11,842 bases of DNA from Candidatus Woesearchaeota archaeon. GTDB taxonomy: Archaea > Nanobdellota > Nanobdellia > Woesearchaeales > GW2011-AR9. Positions 1-6,414 of this stretch are shown piece by piece. Made by a program: the position numbers and the translations under genes. Every line of letters starts with the position of its first letter. Position 1 is the first letter of the stretch. The stretch lies in contig JAGVYX010000057.1 in NCBI GenBank assembly GCA_018303045.1, positions 1 through 11,842 of the forward strand, read 5' to 3'. The notes under the pieces are model-generated. The model made no database searches. It saw only the letters and a program-made list of their open reading frames with translations, and had not been told where the DNA came from.

Positions 1-7
1 GCATATG

Positions 8-1873
8 TTAGCCTTTCCTTCTAAACTTCTTTTCCAATTCCTCTACGGAAACTTTAATCATTGTCGGCCGGCCATGCGGACAGGTAAACGGCAATTGAGT
101 GGCAGATAATTCCCGAAGAAGATTATTCATTTCCGCAATGGTTAATTCTTCTCCGGCCATGACCGCCGAACGGCAGGCCATTCGGATAATAATTTCCTCT
201 TTAACCAGTTCTAAATTCTGCTTACCCCACTTTTCTATAATTTCATAAATCATTTCTTTAGCCTGCAGCCGGCCAAAAATGGCGGGAATGGTTTTGATTA
301 CAAAAGAATGATTCCCAAATTCCGAAATGGCAAAACCTAATTTTTCCAATAACTGGATATTTTCCTTAATAACTTCTTCCGAAGAAAGAGCAACCTCCAG
401 TATCTCCGGCCGCAATAATTGTTGAACTCCAACATTGCCTTGAGAGTACTGCTCCATAAATCGTCCATATAATGCCCGTTCATGAGCCGCATGCTGATCA
501 ATAAAAAACATTCCTCCTACAGTTTCAGCAGCAAAAAAAGTTTTATGGATTTGCCCCAATAACTTTAACGGCGGCAAGGTGGAATGAGCAGTCAGTTCAG
601 GCGCAAACTGTTGTTCCGGGATAATTAATGGTTCTGCTGAAGAATTATCTGCTAAAAGATTATCTGCTAAAAGATTATCTGCTGAAGAATTATCTGCTAA
701 AAGATTATCTGCTGAAGGATTATGATCATAGTTAGCTGTATTTTCTTTTAAAGCAGTTCTCAGAATAGCCTGCTGGCTATGGTCAAAAGAATATTTAGGG
801 GGCAAAGAAATCTTTTTTACTGGAGGAAGGGAATATTCTTCCATACTTACTTCTTCCATACTTACATCAATTTCCGGCAGTAAATTGTGCCTGGCTAAAG
901 CTTCCCGCACAGCTTTAGTTACCGCGCTGCAGACTAATTCCTTTTGCTCAATTTTAATGTCCAATTTAGTTGGATGAACATTCACATCAATAGTTGCTGG
1001 ATCCAATTGCAAATTCAAAACAAAAACCGGATGCTTGTTAACAAATAATATTGAATGATAAGCTTCATAAACGGCATTAGTAAGATCTTCATTTCTAACC
1101 CACCTTTCGTTAACCAGCAGCGTCTGCCACTGCTTGTCATTTCTGGCAAAATAAGGCTTGATAACCATTCCCGAAAGGCTGACCTGATTATCATTATACT
1201 GCGCCGGAATCATTTCTCTGGCAATATCCAAGCCATAAATTGCCGCTATAGAGTTTCGTATCTCTGCTGTCGCCGGAGAATTAATTAGTTCCCGATAGTC
1301 ATGAATTAACTTAAAGCCAATTTTATGATGAAGCAAGGCATAATGAGATATTACATTAATGACCTGCCGCAATTCTACAGCATTGGTTTTAAGAAATTTT
1401 TTTCTGGCCGGAGTATTAAAAAATAAGTCCTTTACTTCAACTGTGGTTCCAGTTTCGGAAGCAGCGATTCCCAATTCAGTAATGGTTCCGCCAGTAACTG
1501 CCAGTTTGCAGGCTTCCAACTGGTTGGCTGGTTTAGTCGTTATAACTAATTTTGAAACCGCGGCAATGCTGGCCAGCGCTTCCCCGCGGAACCCCAGAGT
1601 TTTAATTGAAAACAAATCTTCAGCCGATTTAAGCTTGCTGGTGGTATGTCTTAGAATAGACCTTTCAGCATCTTCCCGGCTCATGCCGCAGCCGTTATCA
1701 GAAATTTTAATCAAATCCTGGCCGTAATTTTTTAATTCAACAATAATATTGGTGGCGCCGGCGTCCAAGGAATTTTCCAGCAATTCTTTAACTACGGAAG
1801 CCGGCCGCTCAATAACTTCCCCAGCGGCAATTTTATTAATAATTTCTTCACTAAGAATCTGAATTTTAGACAT
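8..1873 (-). CDS. mutL: DNA mismatch repair protein MutL
   Basis: A GHKL ATPase that couples mismatch recognition by MutS to downstream repair steps. The N-terminal ATPase domain is complete: ENSLDAGAT (about 33-41), DNGCGM (about 59-64), TTSK (about 77-80), LGFRGEALASIA (about 93-104) and VHPTK (about 298-302). A low-complexity linker (about 335-430) holds repeats of the type SADNLLADN. The C-terminal dimerization domain carries the metal-site motifs DQHAAHERALYG, ACRSA, CPHGRP and a final FRR, although the last Glu of the DQHA(X)2E(X)4E endonuclease motif is Gly. I chose the ATG at 1873 because the family-typical MSKIQ..LSEEIINKIAAGEVI begins there; the longer open frame upstream has no family similarity. 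The length (621 aa) is normal. The start lies about 25 nt after a TATA-like box, suggesting a leaderless mRNA. MutL is uncommon in archaea, so a bacterial origin is inferred. The stop is followed 3 nt later by an ATG at the window edge, so a coupled downstream gene is possible. Confidence 0.97.
   Translation of the reverse strand: MSKIQILSEEIINKIAAGEVIERPASVVKELLENSLDAGATNIIVELKNYGQDLIKISDNGCGMSREDAERSILRHTTSKLKSAEDLFSIKTLGFRGEALASIAAVSKLVITTKPANQLEACKLAVTGGTITELGIAASETGTTVEVKDLFFNTPARKKFLKTNAVELRQVINVISHYALLHHKIGFKLIHDYRELINSPATAEIRNSIAAIYGLDIAREMIPAQYNDNQVSLSGMVIKPYFARNDKQWQTLLVNERWVRNEDLTNAVYEAYHSILFVNKHPVFVLNLQLDPATIDVNVHPTKLDIKIEQKELVCSAVTKAVREALARHNLLPEIDVSMEEVSMEEYSLPPVKKISLPPKYSFDHSQQAILRTALKENTANYDHNPSADNLLADNSSADNLLADNLLADNSSAEPLIIPEQQFAPELTAHSTLPPLKLLGQIHKTFFAAETVGGMFFIDQHAAHERALYGRFMEQYSQGNVGVQQLLRPEILEVALSSEEVIKENIQLLEKLGFAISEFGNHSFVIKTIPAIFGRLQAKEMIYEIIEKWGKQNLELVKEEIIIRMACRSAVMAGEELTIAEMNNLLRELSATQLPFTCPHGRPTMIKVSVEELEKKFRRKG
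636..725 (-). repeat. 15-bp tandem minisatellite inside mutL
   Basis: Six head-to-tail 15-bp units, plus-strand form gctgaagaattatct or gctaaaagattatct, run at 636, 651, 666, 681, 696 and 711; the last is degenerate. Because the unit is a multiple of three, copy-number change adds or removes five residues of the Ala/Asp/Asn/Leu/Ser-rich linker without a frameshift. Both unit variants alternate, which points to unequal exchange or slippage. Confidence 0.95.
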
Positions 1874-1893
1874 AATAGAATTGATAGCAGTTA

Positions 1894-1901
1894 ATTTATA
1901 T
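1894..1901 (-). promoter_or_regulatory. TATA-like box for mutL
   Basis: The minus strand reads ATATAAAT here, centred about 25 nt upstream of the mutL ATG at 1873. This is the spacing expected for an archaeal TATA box when transcription starts at the start codon. No Shine-Dalgarno site lies between box and ATG, which agrees with a leaderless transcript. The near-palindromic box could also serve the plus strand. Confidence 0.5.
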
Positions 1902-1933
1902 GGATTATTGTAGTTTAGAGAATACAAAATCAT

Positions 1934-1944
1934 AAATATAAAAG
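1934..1944 (+). promoter_or_regulatory. TATA-like box for the 160-aa hypothetical gene
   Basis: AAATATAAAAG on the plus strand lies about 25 nt before the TTG at 1962-1964, so transcription would begin at or near that codon. It is too close to the out-of-frame ATG at 1949 to place that ATG at the 5' end of the mRNA. The box at 1894-1901 is an alternative and would give a leader of about 25 nt before 1949. Confidence 0.4.
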
Positions 1945-1961
1945 AATAATGACAGAAATCA

Positions 1962-2444
1962 TTGAAATTCAATCCCCTGAAAGTTACTGTTGAATATGTC
2001 CTGGGGCAATATCCTAGACAGTTAAAACGAGAAAAATTAACTCCAGAACGAATTGCTGAACTAATGCAGTCCAATTATGGCCGAAAGGATATTCATATTA
2101 ACACCAGCAACATTGAAGAATTATTAACAGCTTTAAAAGAAATTGATTTTAAAGTTAATCCAGCAGCTTCAGAAAAATTAGTTATTATAACCGATGGCGG
2201 CTATCAGCGAGGTCCTTATGCGCACCCTCTGAATTACCCCGAAACTGATGGGGCCCGTTTAAGCCAATTGACGCTTAAGAGCGGTCATGATGAAGAAATA
2301 ACTTTAAAAAACGATTATAATTATATACATGATGCTCCTTTAGCTATCGTCGCGGCAAGAATTGTTTATCAAGCTATTAACCAAGGATATGAACTAGAAC
2401 TAGAAAAAATCAATTCGGCTTTAGACAAGGTTCTGTTAAAGTAA
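1962..2444 (+). CDS. Hypothetical protein, 160 aa
   Basis: I do not recognise the family. The product is a soluble, mixed alpha/beta-looking protein without signal peptide or membrane segment. Visible features are a strand-like start (KVTVEYVLGQ), a charged helix (REKLTPERIAELMQ), a central KLVIITDGGYQRGPYAHPLN segment and a closing helix ending KALDKVLLK-like (SALDKVLLK). The frame has normal coding texture and is followed after 33 nt by the DUF212 gene, with which it is probably clustered. The start is uncertain: the in-frame codon is TTG at 1962, whereas the nearest upstream ATG (1949) lies in another frame that encodes MTEIIEIQSPESYC and then stops. Either translation starts at TTG, or the 5' end carries a frameshift. 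The gene is divergent from mutL. Confidence 0.7.
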   Translation: MKFNPLKVTVEYVLGQYPRQLKREKLTPERIAELMQSNYGRKDIHINTSNIEELLTALKEIDFKVNPAASEKLVIITDGGYQRGPYAHPLNYPETDGARLSQLTLKSGHDEEITLKNDYNYIHDAPLAIVAARIVYQAINQGYELELEKINSALDKVLLK

Positions 2445-2446
2445 TC

Positions 2447-2454
2447 TTTTTATA
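2447..2454 (+). promoter_or_regulatory. TATA-like box for the DUF212 gene
   Basis: TTTTTATA lies just after the stop of the upstream gene and is centred about 27 nt before the ATG at 2478. The intervening sequence is pyrimidine-rich with no Shine-Dalgarno site. This supports a leaderless transcript starting at ATG 2478 rather than the TTG at 2472. Confidence 0.5.
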
Positions 2455-2477
2455 CTCTCCTTTCTTTCCTCTTGGTG

Positions 2478-2882
2478 ATGAATAAAATTATTTTAGCTGT
2501 GTTATTAGCTGGTTTTGGCGCTCAGGTAATAAAATTAATTATTTACTGGTTCAAGCATAAACGATTATCTGTTCATGATTTATTCCTAACTGGAGGCATG
2601 CCTTCTTCCCATGCTGCTTTTGTAACTTCACTAGCTGCCAGTATTTATCTGCAGGAAGGTAATTCCACAGCTTTTGCTATCGCGTTGATATTAGCATTTA
2701 TTGTCCTGCGCGATGCTTACGGCGTGAGAAGAACGGTCGGGAAGGAAGGGCAGGCGATCAAGAAATTGTTTGCCATTCACCACCTCCAGTCCAAAGACCA
2801 TTATGCTTTGGGACATACACCGTTAGAAGTGGTTATTGGCGCCTTGATTGGAATTATAACTGCGCTGGTTATTCTTATTTGA
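2478..2882 (+). CDS. DUF212 / divergent PAP2 family membrane protein
   Basis: A 134-residue membrane protein of the DUF212 family, described as related to acid phosphatases and vanadium haloperoxidases. Family hallmarks are GGMPSSHAAFVTSLAAS (about 37-53), the Arg-rich RDAYGVRRTVGKEGQ (about 77-91) and LGHTPLEVVIGALIG (about 113-127); PSSH and GHT resemble the PAP2 active-site motifs. Hydrophobic segments occur at the N-terminus (ILAVLLAGFGAQVIKLIIYW), after PSSH, around AFAIALILAFIVL and at the C-terminus. The length is normal for the family. The substrate is unknown; a lipid phosphate is a guess from PAP2 kinship. I chose the ATG at 2478 over the TTG six bases earlier because of the TATA spacing. 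It is followed by a structured gene-free stretch. Confidence 0.92.
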   Translation: MNKIILAVLLAGFGAQVIKLIIYWFKHKRLSVHDLFLTGGMPSSHAAFVTSLAASIYLQEGNSTAFAIALILAFIVLRDAYGVRRTVGKEGQAIKKLFAIHHLQSKDHYALGHTPLEVVIGALIGIITALVILI

Positions 2883-2891
2883 AACTTTGAT

Positions 2892-3042
2892 CGAGTGAAG
2901 CTGTAACTTCACTTGCGCGCAACAATAGGCTGGATTATGCGGTGTTGCATAATTCAACTTTTAATCAAAAATCGCTAAAATATTTTAATAGATAGTCGTG
3001 CTCTGTTAATTGATGATTATTAGTTTTGGATTTATGCAACAC
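2892..3042 (+). other. Structured intergenic RNA/DNA element
   Basis: This gene-free stretch after the DUF212 gene holds two strong hairpins. The first pairs AGTGAAG (2894-2900) with CTTCACT (2907-2913), extended by one wobble and one C-G pair. The second pairs 2931-2940 with 2947-2956 around the loop GGTGTT (core TTATGC/GCATAA). A 11-bp long-range inverted repeat pairs GTGTTGCATAA (2942-2952) with TTATGCAACAC (3032-3042). It overlaps the 3' arm of the second hairpin, so the two are mutually exclusive. No coding frame of note is present. It may be a structured 3' UTR or a small RNA; the function is unknown. Confidence 0.55.
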
Positions 3043-3072
3043 GGTAGGATTAAAGATAGTATTAAGATTAAA

Positions 3073-3101
3073 TTTTTGAATATTTTCTTTAAATTATTTT
3101 T
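3073..3101 (+). terminator. T-rich probable terminator of the plus-strand transcript
   Basis: Several T runs (ttttt at 3073-3077, then tttt and attattttta by 3101) lie on the plus strand after the structured region and just before the convergent gene ending at 3100. Archaeal RNA polymerase terminates at such T-tracts without needing a hairpin, so the DUF212 transcript plausibly ends here. Confidence 0.4.
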
Positions 3102-3420
3102 ACTTCTGATCCTTAATATAAACGCCCCACAGCTCTGAGCCTCCATAATTTTCTTCAAGAAATTGGCCGCCATTTTTGGTAACGAGGTAAACTCCGCTCA
3201 AGTCCGGCTCGACATATCCTGCCAAGGCTAACACACCCAAAGCTAAATTAGCTCCGTCAAAATTAGGTTCCAGTTTTTGAGCGTACTGCTTAGGACAGGT
3301 ATGCTGATTGGTAGCTCTTCCATAAGCAAAAGCCAGTACCATCTCCAAGTGCTGCTTCATAGTTTCAAAACGTTCGCTTTGAATAATTTCCTGCACCAGT
3401 TTTTCAATAGGATCGGTCAT
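3100..3420 (-). CDS. Small hypothetical protein, winged-helix-like
   Basis: A 106-residue soluble protein that I cannot assign to a named family. The N-terminal half is helical (IEKLVQEIIQSERFETMKQH). The C-terminal half, with ANLALGVLALAGYVEPDL followed by SGVYLVTKNGGQFLEEN, reads like the recognition helix and wing of a winged helix-turn-helix (compare the common pattern of leucine-rich helix, AGYV, then Y-L-T-x-x-G). This is inference from pattern, not a family match. It lies 115 bp downstream of the Cdc6 gene on the same strand, and the gap contains an AT-rich TATA-like site (TTTATAAA near 3488-3495, minus strand), so it may have its own promoter. DNA binding and a link to replication or regulation are possible but unproven. 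Confidence 0.75.
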   Translation of the reverse strand: MTDPIEKLVQEIIQSERFETMKQHLEMVLAFAYGRATNQHTCPKQYAQKLEPNFDGANLALGVLALAGYVEPDLSGVYLVTKNGGQFLEENYGGSELWGVYIKDQK

Positions 3421-3535
3421 AGTGTCAGTTGGTTAAGTAAAGTTGTGAAGTATCCCCCAGCCCTATTTTTATCATTAAATTACTTAGTTTATAAATATTT
3501 CTAGGTTAAAATGTATCCAATTGATAACTACCTCT

Positions 3536-4603
3536 TCAAAACTCGGTCAGCTTCTTTTCAGAAGAATAACTAACAATAGTAGTGTTCCCTTCTTTGTTGG
3601 AAACTTTCTCGGTAGAGATGAATTTTCCCTCATCTAATTTAACAATTCTGCGCTGAAAGCTTTTATAGCTCATCTGACCGCCCAGCCCGGTATATTTAGC
3701 AAACAAATCGCCAATTTTAGAATTGCTATTATCTTTAATCAAATTTAAAATTAACTGCAGTTCCTCATCCAAGCCAGCCATGGGCTTAATGCGGAATTCA
3801 TCAGCCTTCTTAATGGCTGCCGCAACATGTTCCTGCAATACTTTTCGGGAATTTTTTTCTTCAGCGATATTGCCGGCTTCTTTCATTAAATACAAGCCTG
3901 CGCGGATATCTTTTGCTTCAGCGCATTTTTCAACAATTTCCTTGAACGCTTCCTCATCCCAGCTCTGCTGAGAAAACGCATAATTTCTGCGCTCGGATAG
4001 AATTCCAGAAATCTCCGCTTCAGAATAAGATCGAAAACACAAAAATTCCGGCGCTAACCGGCTTCTGATCCGCTCATCCAGTTCAGAATAAGAATCACGA
4101 TAGTTGGTTATCAAAAATATCGATTTGCGGTAAATGTCTTCCAGAAGGGTGTATAAGAAATCCAAATCCTCTAATTTATCAATTTCATCAAAGATGAAAA
4201 CCACTGCTTTCTTGTTTAATTTCTGCTGAATTAACTGAAACAATTCTGACGTTTTTTTATTCTGGATAAATTTGTAGCCTAGATCCTCGCACAGTTTTAT
4301 AAAAACCTTAAAAGTGGTGTTTTCTTTCCAGCAGTTAACATACAAGGGGACAATTTCATCGGTTTCTTCCTCTAACTCCTTTAAAACGTGCCTGCAGGCG
4401 GTAGTTTTGCCAATGCCCGGGGGGCCATAGACAAAGACATTCCGCCCGTTATGCCCTTCCAATAATGGCCTAATAGCAGCAGCAAAGCGCAGCTGCTCAT
4501 TTTCCCGGTATTTTAAAATTTTAGGCTGAAAATCATAATCTAAGACCACAGTGTCGCGGAACAGCGATTCACCGCTCCGCAGCATTTCCTTAAATAAAGA
4601 CAT
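3536..4603 (-). CDS. Orc1/Cdc6-family replication initiator ATPase
   Basis: A 355-residue AAA+ ATPase of the archaeal Orc1/Cdc6 type, which binds origin DNA and helps load the MCM helicase. Features in order: Walker A GPPGIGKTT (60-68), Walker B VVFIFDEID (134-142), sensor 1 Asn in FLITNYRDS (near 167), the arginine-finger region DERIRSRL (about 176-183), sensor 2-like KDIRAGLYLMKEA (about 231-243), and a C-terminal winged helix (about 283-350, ELQLILNLIKDN...SYKSFQRRIVKLDEGKFIS). The N-terminus ahead of the ATPase is short, and the whole is somewhat shorter than typical paralogues. A TATA-like box lies 27 nt before the ATG, so it may be leaderless. Neighbours on the strand are a 98-aa hypothetical upstream and the winged-helix-like protein downstream. 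A Cdc6-like regulatory ATPase rather than the main initiator is an alternative. Confidence 0.88.
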   Translation of the reverse strand: MSLFKEMLRSGESLFRDTVVLDYDFQPKILKYRENEQLRFAAAIRPLLEGHNGRNVFVYGPPGIGKTTACRHVLKELEEETDEIVPLYVNCWKENTTFKVFIKLCEDLGYKFIQNKKTSELFQLIQQKLNKKAVVFIFDEIDKLEDLDFLYTLLEDIYRKSIFLITNYRDSYSELDERIRSRLAPEFLCFRSYSEAEISGILSERRNYAFSQQSWDEEAFKEIVEKCAEAKDIRAGLYLMKEAGNIAEEKNSRKVLQEHVAAAIKKADEFRIKPMAGLDEELQLILNLIKDNSNSKIGDLFAKYTGLGGQMSYKSFQRRIVKLDEGKFISTEKVSNKEGNTTIVSYSSEKKLTEF

Positions 4604-4624
4604 AGATCAAAGAGAAAATAAATT

Positions 4625-4634
4625 GTATATTAAA
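4625..4634 (-). promoter_or_regulatory. TATA-like box for the Orc1/Cdc6 gene
   Basis: The minus strand reads TTTAATATAC here, centred about 27 nt before the ATG at 4603. No Shine-Dalgarno site follows, which is consistent with a leaderless mRNA and with transcription independent of the upstream 98-aa gene. Confidence 0.5.
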
Positions 4635-4651
4635 GTTGTGGTTTAGAATGA

Positions 4652-4948
4652 TTATTTTAGTTTTCTGTAAGGCGTTTTATGAGGGTTAGCATCATCCCAG
4701 TCAAAATCCAGCTCCTTAGTAGAAGGACACCAATACAAATCAAGTCTAACTCGAGTCATTTGATTGGGGTTATCTAAAATAGAAATTACTGGAATTCTCC
4801 CTGCTAATTGCTCTGGAGTTAAATTAGCCACATAATTCGATAAATCGTTATTAGTATCTGGTATTTCACGAACTAATTTATCCATAGAACTTCCTTTACT
4901 TCGATTAGTAAACCTAAAATTCTTTAAAGCATCTTCCAGTTCTTGCAT
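4652..4948 (-). CDS. Hypothetical protein, 98 aa
   Basis: I do not recognise this protein. It is soluble and polar, without membrane segments or signal peptide. Visible parts are an N-terminal helix (MQELEDALKNFRF), a Ser/Asn-rich stretch, a helix LSNYVANLTPEQLAGRI and a C-terminal beta-like piece RVRLDLYWCPSTKELDFDWDDANP with a lone Cys and several Trp/Asp residues. It lies 32 nt after the serS stop and 48 nt before the Cdc6 gene, all on the same strand. A TATA-like TTTTTTAAA overlaps the end of serS about 27 nt before its ATG, so it may have its own leaderless transcript. Confidence 0.7.
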   Translation of the reverse strand: MQELEDALKNFRFTNRSKGSSMDKLVREIPDTNNDLSNYVANLTPEQLAGRIPVISILDNPNQMTRVRLDLYWCPSTKELDFDWDDANPHKTPYRKLK

Positions 4949-4970
4949 ACAAAATTATGTTCAACAAAGC

Positions 4971-4979
4971 TTTAAAAAA
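4971..4979 (-). promoter_or_regulatory. TATA-like box for the 98-aa gene
   Basis: The minus strand reads TTTTTTAAA immediately after the serS stop codon, centred about 27 nt before the ATG at 4948. The spacing fits a leaderless archaeal promoter. The T-run could equally help end the serS transcript. Confidence 0.4.
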
Positions 4980-4980
4980 C

Positions 4981-6258
4981 TTATGAATTACCAATCTCCT
5001 TAACTCCATTCATATACGGAACTAAAACGGCAGGGACTTTAATCGTACCTTTCTTAGTCTGGTTATTCTCAATAATCGCCACCATGATCCTGGAGGTAGC
5101 CAAAGCCGTGTTATTTAAGGTGTGCACTGCCTGTCTTTTGCCATCCCGCTCTAATTTGATATTTAATTTTCTGGCCTGGTAATCGGTACAATTGCTTAAA
5201 GACATTACTTCCCCGTAGCTTTTAGTGGTAGGCCGCCAGACTTCCAGATCAAAGCTTCTTTGTTTCCAGTTGCTTAAATCACCGGCGCAGATTTCTAACA
5301 CTCGATAGGGCAGTTTTAAGGCCTTCAAAATTCCTTCGGAGTTTTGCAGCAATTCTTTAAACAGTCTTTCGCTGTCTTCCGGCTGGCAAAAAATAAACTG
5401 TTCCACTTTGTTAAATTGATGCGTCCGCCATAAGCCTTTTTCATTGATGCCATGCGCGCCGACTTCTTTCCGGAAGCACATTGAATAAGAAAAATATTTT
5501 TTGGGCAGCTGCTTTTCTGTAAAACAATCTTCAGCATGAATGCCCAGCAAGGCGTGCTCGCTGGTGCCAATTAAAGCTAAATTTTCTCCTTCAATAGAAT
5601 AAATGGCCTTATCCCATTCCTGGGCATTAATAGCCGCATTTAAAATTTCTTTGCGGATCATTAACGGCGGTTCAATATACAGATAACCTTTCTTTTGCAT
5701 AAAATCTACCGCAAAATGAATTAACGCTCGATTCAATAATCCTAATTGCCCTTTCAAATAATAGAAACCATTTCCTGAAGTTTTAGCTGAAGCATCGAAA
5801 TCGGCCAGTTTTAATTGTTCTAACAGTTCCACATGGGTTTTTACCGGAAAAGCAAACGCTGGCTTCCTGCCCCAGGCTTTAATTTCCACATTCTCCGAAT
5901 CATCCTTGCCTGCCGGAACAGCTGGATGCATTAAGTTGCCGATATCTTTTAACAGATCATCTCTCTTTAACAGCAGATCATCAGCTTTTTGTTCTCCTTT
6001 CCTAATCTCTTCTGCTACGGTTTGCATTTGCTTAATTTTTATTTTAGCTGTCTGTTCATCCTTAATTTTTTTGGCCTGATTAATTTCCTGAGAAACGACA
6101 TTGCGCTGATGTTTTAACTGTTCAACTTTCTTTAACTCTTTGCGCCACTGTTCGTCAAATTTAAGAACTGCGTCTATTACTGTTGCGGAACGGCTGCGTT
6201 TCTTTTCCGAAGCGCGAAATGAATCAGGATTAGCCCGCAGTTGGTTGATATCAATCAT
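4981..6258 (-). CDS. serS: Seryl-tRNA synthetase
   Basis: A class II aminoacyl-tRNA synthetase that charges tRNA-Ser with serine in the cytoplasm. The 425-residue length and layout are those of the common (not the rare methanogen) type. The N-terminal tRNA-binding arm is a long antiparallel coiled coil (about 30-105, rich in K/E/Q). The catalytic core shows the motif 1 region GYLYIEPPLMIR (about 191-202), the serine-site loop IGTSEHALLG (about 230-239), motif 2 with FRKEVGAHG and GLWRTHQFNKVEQF (about 262-288), and motif 3 NNTALATSRIMVAIIENNQ (382-400) with its conserved Arg. The start at 6258 gives the family-typical MIDINQLRANPDSFR and is preceded by an AGGAGG Shine-Dalgarno site (6270-6275) at 11-nt spacing. 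A TATA-like TTTAAATA lies about 45 nt upstream. Confidence 0.97.
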   Translation of the reverse strand: MIDINQLRANPDSFRASEKKRSRSATVIDAVLKFDEQWRKELKKVEQLKHQRNVVSQEINQAKKIKDEQTAKIKIKQMQTVAEEIRKGEQKADDLLLKRDDLLKDIGNLMHPAVPAGKDDSENVEIKAWGRKPAFAFPVKTHVELLEQLKLADFDASAKTSGNGFYYLKGQLGLLNRALIHFAVDFMQKKGYLYIEPPLMIRKEILNAAINAQEWDKAIYSIEGENLALIGTSEHALLGIHAEDCFTEKQLPKKYFSYSMCFRKEVGAHGINEKGLWRTHQFNKVEQFIFCQPEDSERLFKELLQNSEGILKALKLPYRVLEICAGDLSNWKQRSFDLEVWRPTTKSYGEVMSLSNCTDYQARKLNIKLERDGKRQAVHTLNNTALATSRIMVAIIENNQTKKGTIKVPAVLVPYMNGVKEIGNS

Positions 6259-6297
6259 TTATGTTTAAACCTCCTATTCTCTGAAATAGTATTGCTG

Positions 6298-6307
6298 GTT
6301 ATTTAAA
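6298..6307 (-). promoter_or_regulatory. TATA-like box for serS
   Basis: The minus strand reads TTTAAATAAC, close to the archaeal TATA consensus. Transcription would start about 20 nt before the serS ATG and would include the AGGAGG site. The box is also one arm of a 9-bp inverted repeat whose other arm (TTAAATAAC on the plus strand) is at 6327-6335. Confidence 0.45.
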
Positions 6308-6349
6308 GATTACTGGCTGGCGGCTGTTAAATAACTGTTGAGCAAGAAA

Positions 6350-6372
6350 TCCCCACGTTTTATCGTTGGGGA
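6350..6372 (-). terminator. GC-rich hairpin, probable ATPase terminator
   Basis: TCCCCA (6350-6355) pairs with TGGGGA (6367-6372), extended by CG/CG around a single bulge, with a TTTTAT loop (plus-strand reading). It lies about 45 nt past the ATPase stop and before the serS promoter. On the minus strand it is followed by the T-rich ATTTCTT. It is plausible as an end signal or insulator; the T-tract is weak. Confidence 0.4.
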
Positions 6373-6414
6373 GGAGGTCAATTCCAGAGATTTTTCAAAG
6401 TTCTCACTAAGCTC

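Noticed and set aside
1055..1727. Plus-strand open frames inside mutL
   Set aside because: Antisense shadows of a strongly conserved gene, with no start signals or recognisable product.
1874..2074. N-terminal extension of MutL upstream of 1873
   Set aside because: The extension has no MutL similarity, runs antisense through the start of the divergent gene, and the family N-terminus plus TATA spacing fit ATG 1873.
3005..3020. C/D-box small RNA (TGATGA at 3011-3016)
   Set aside because: No CTGA D box or D' box at a suitable distance on the same strand.
6340..6410. Relationship between TTGAGCAAGAA / AGTTCTCA near 6340-6400 and the 9804-9852 repeat (minus strand TTGAGCAGAAGTTCTCAA)
   Set aside because: The shared words are short and separated by about 50 bp here; chance similarity cannot be excluded.
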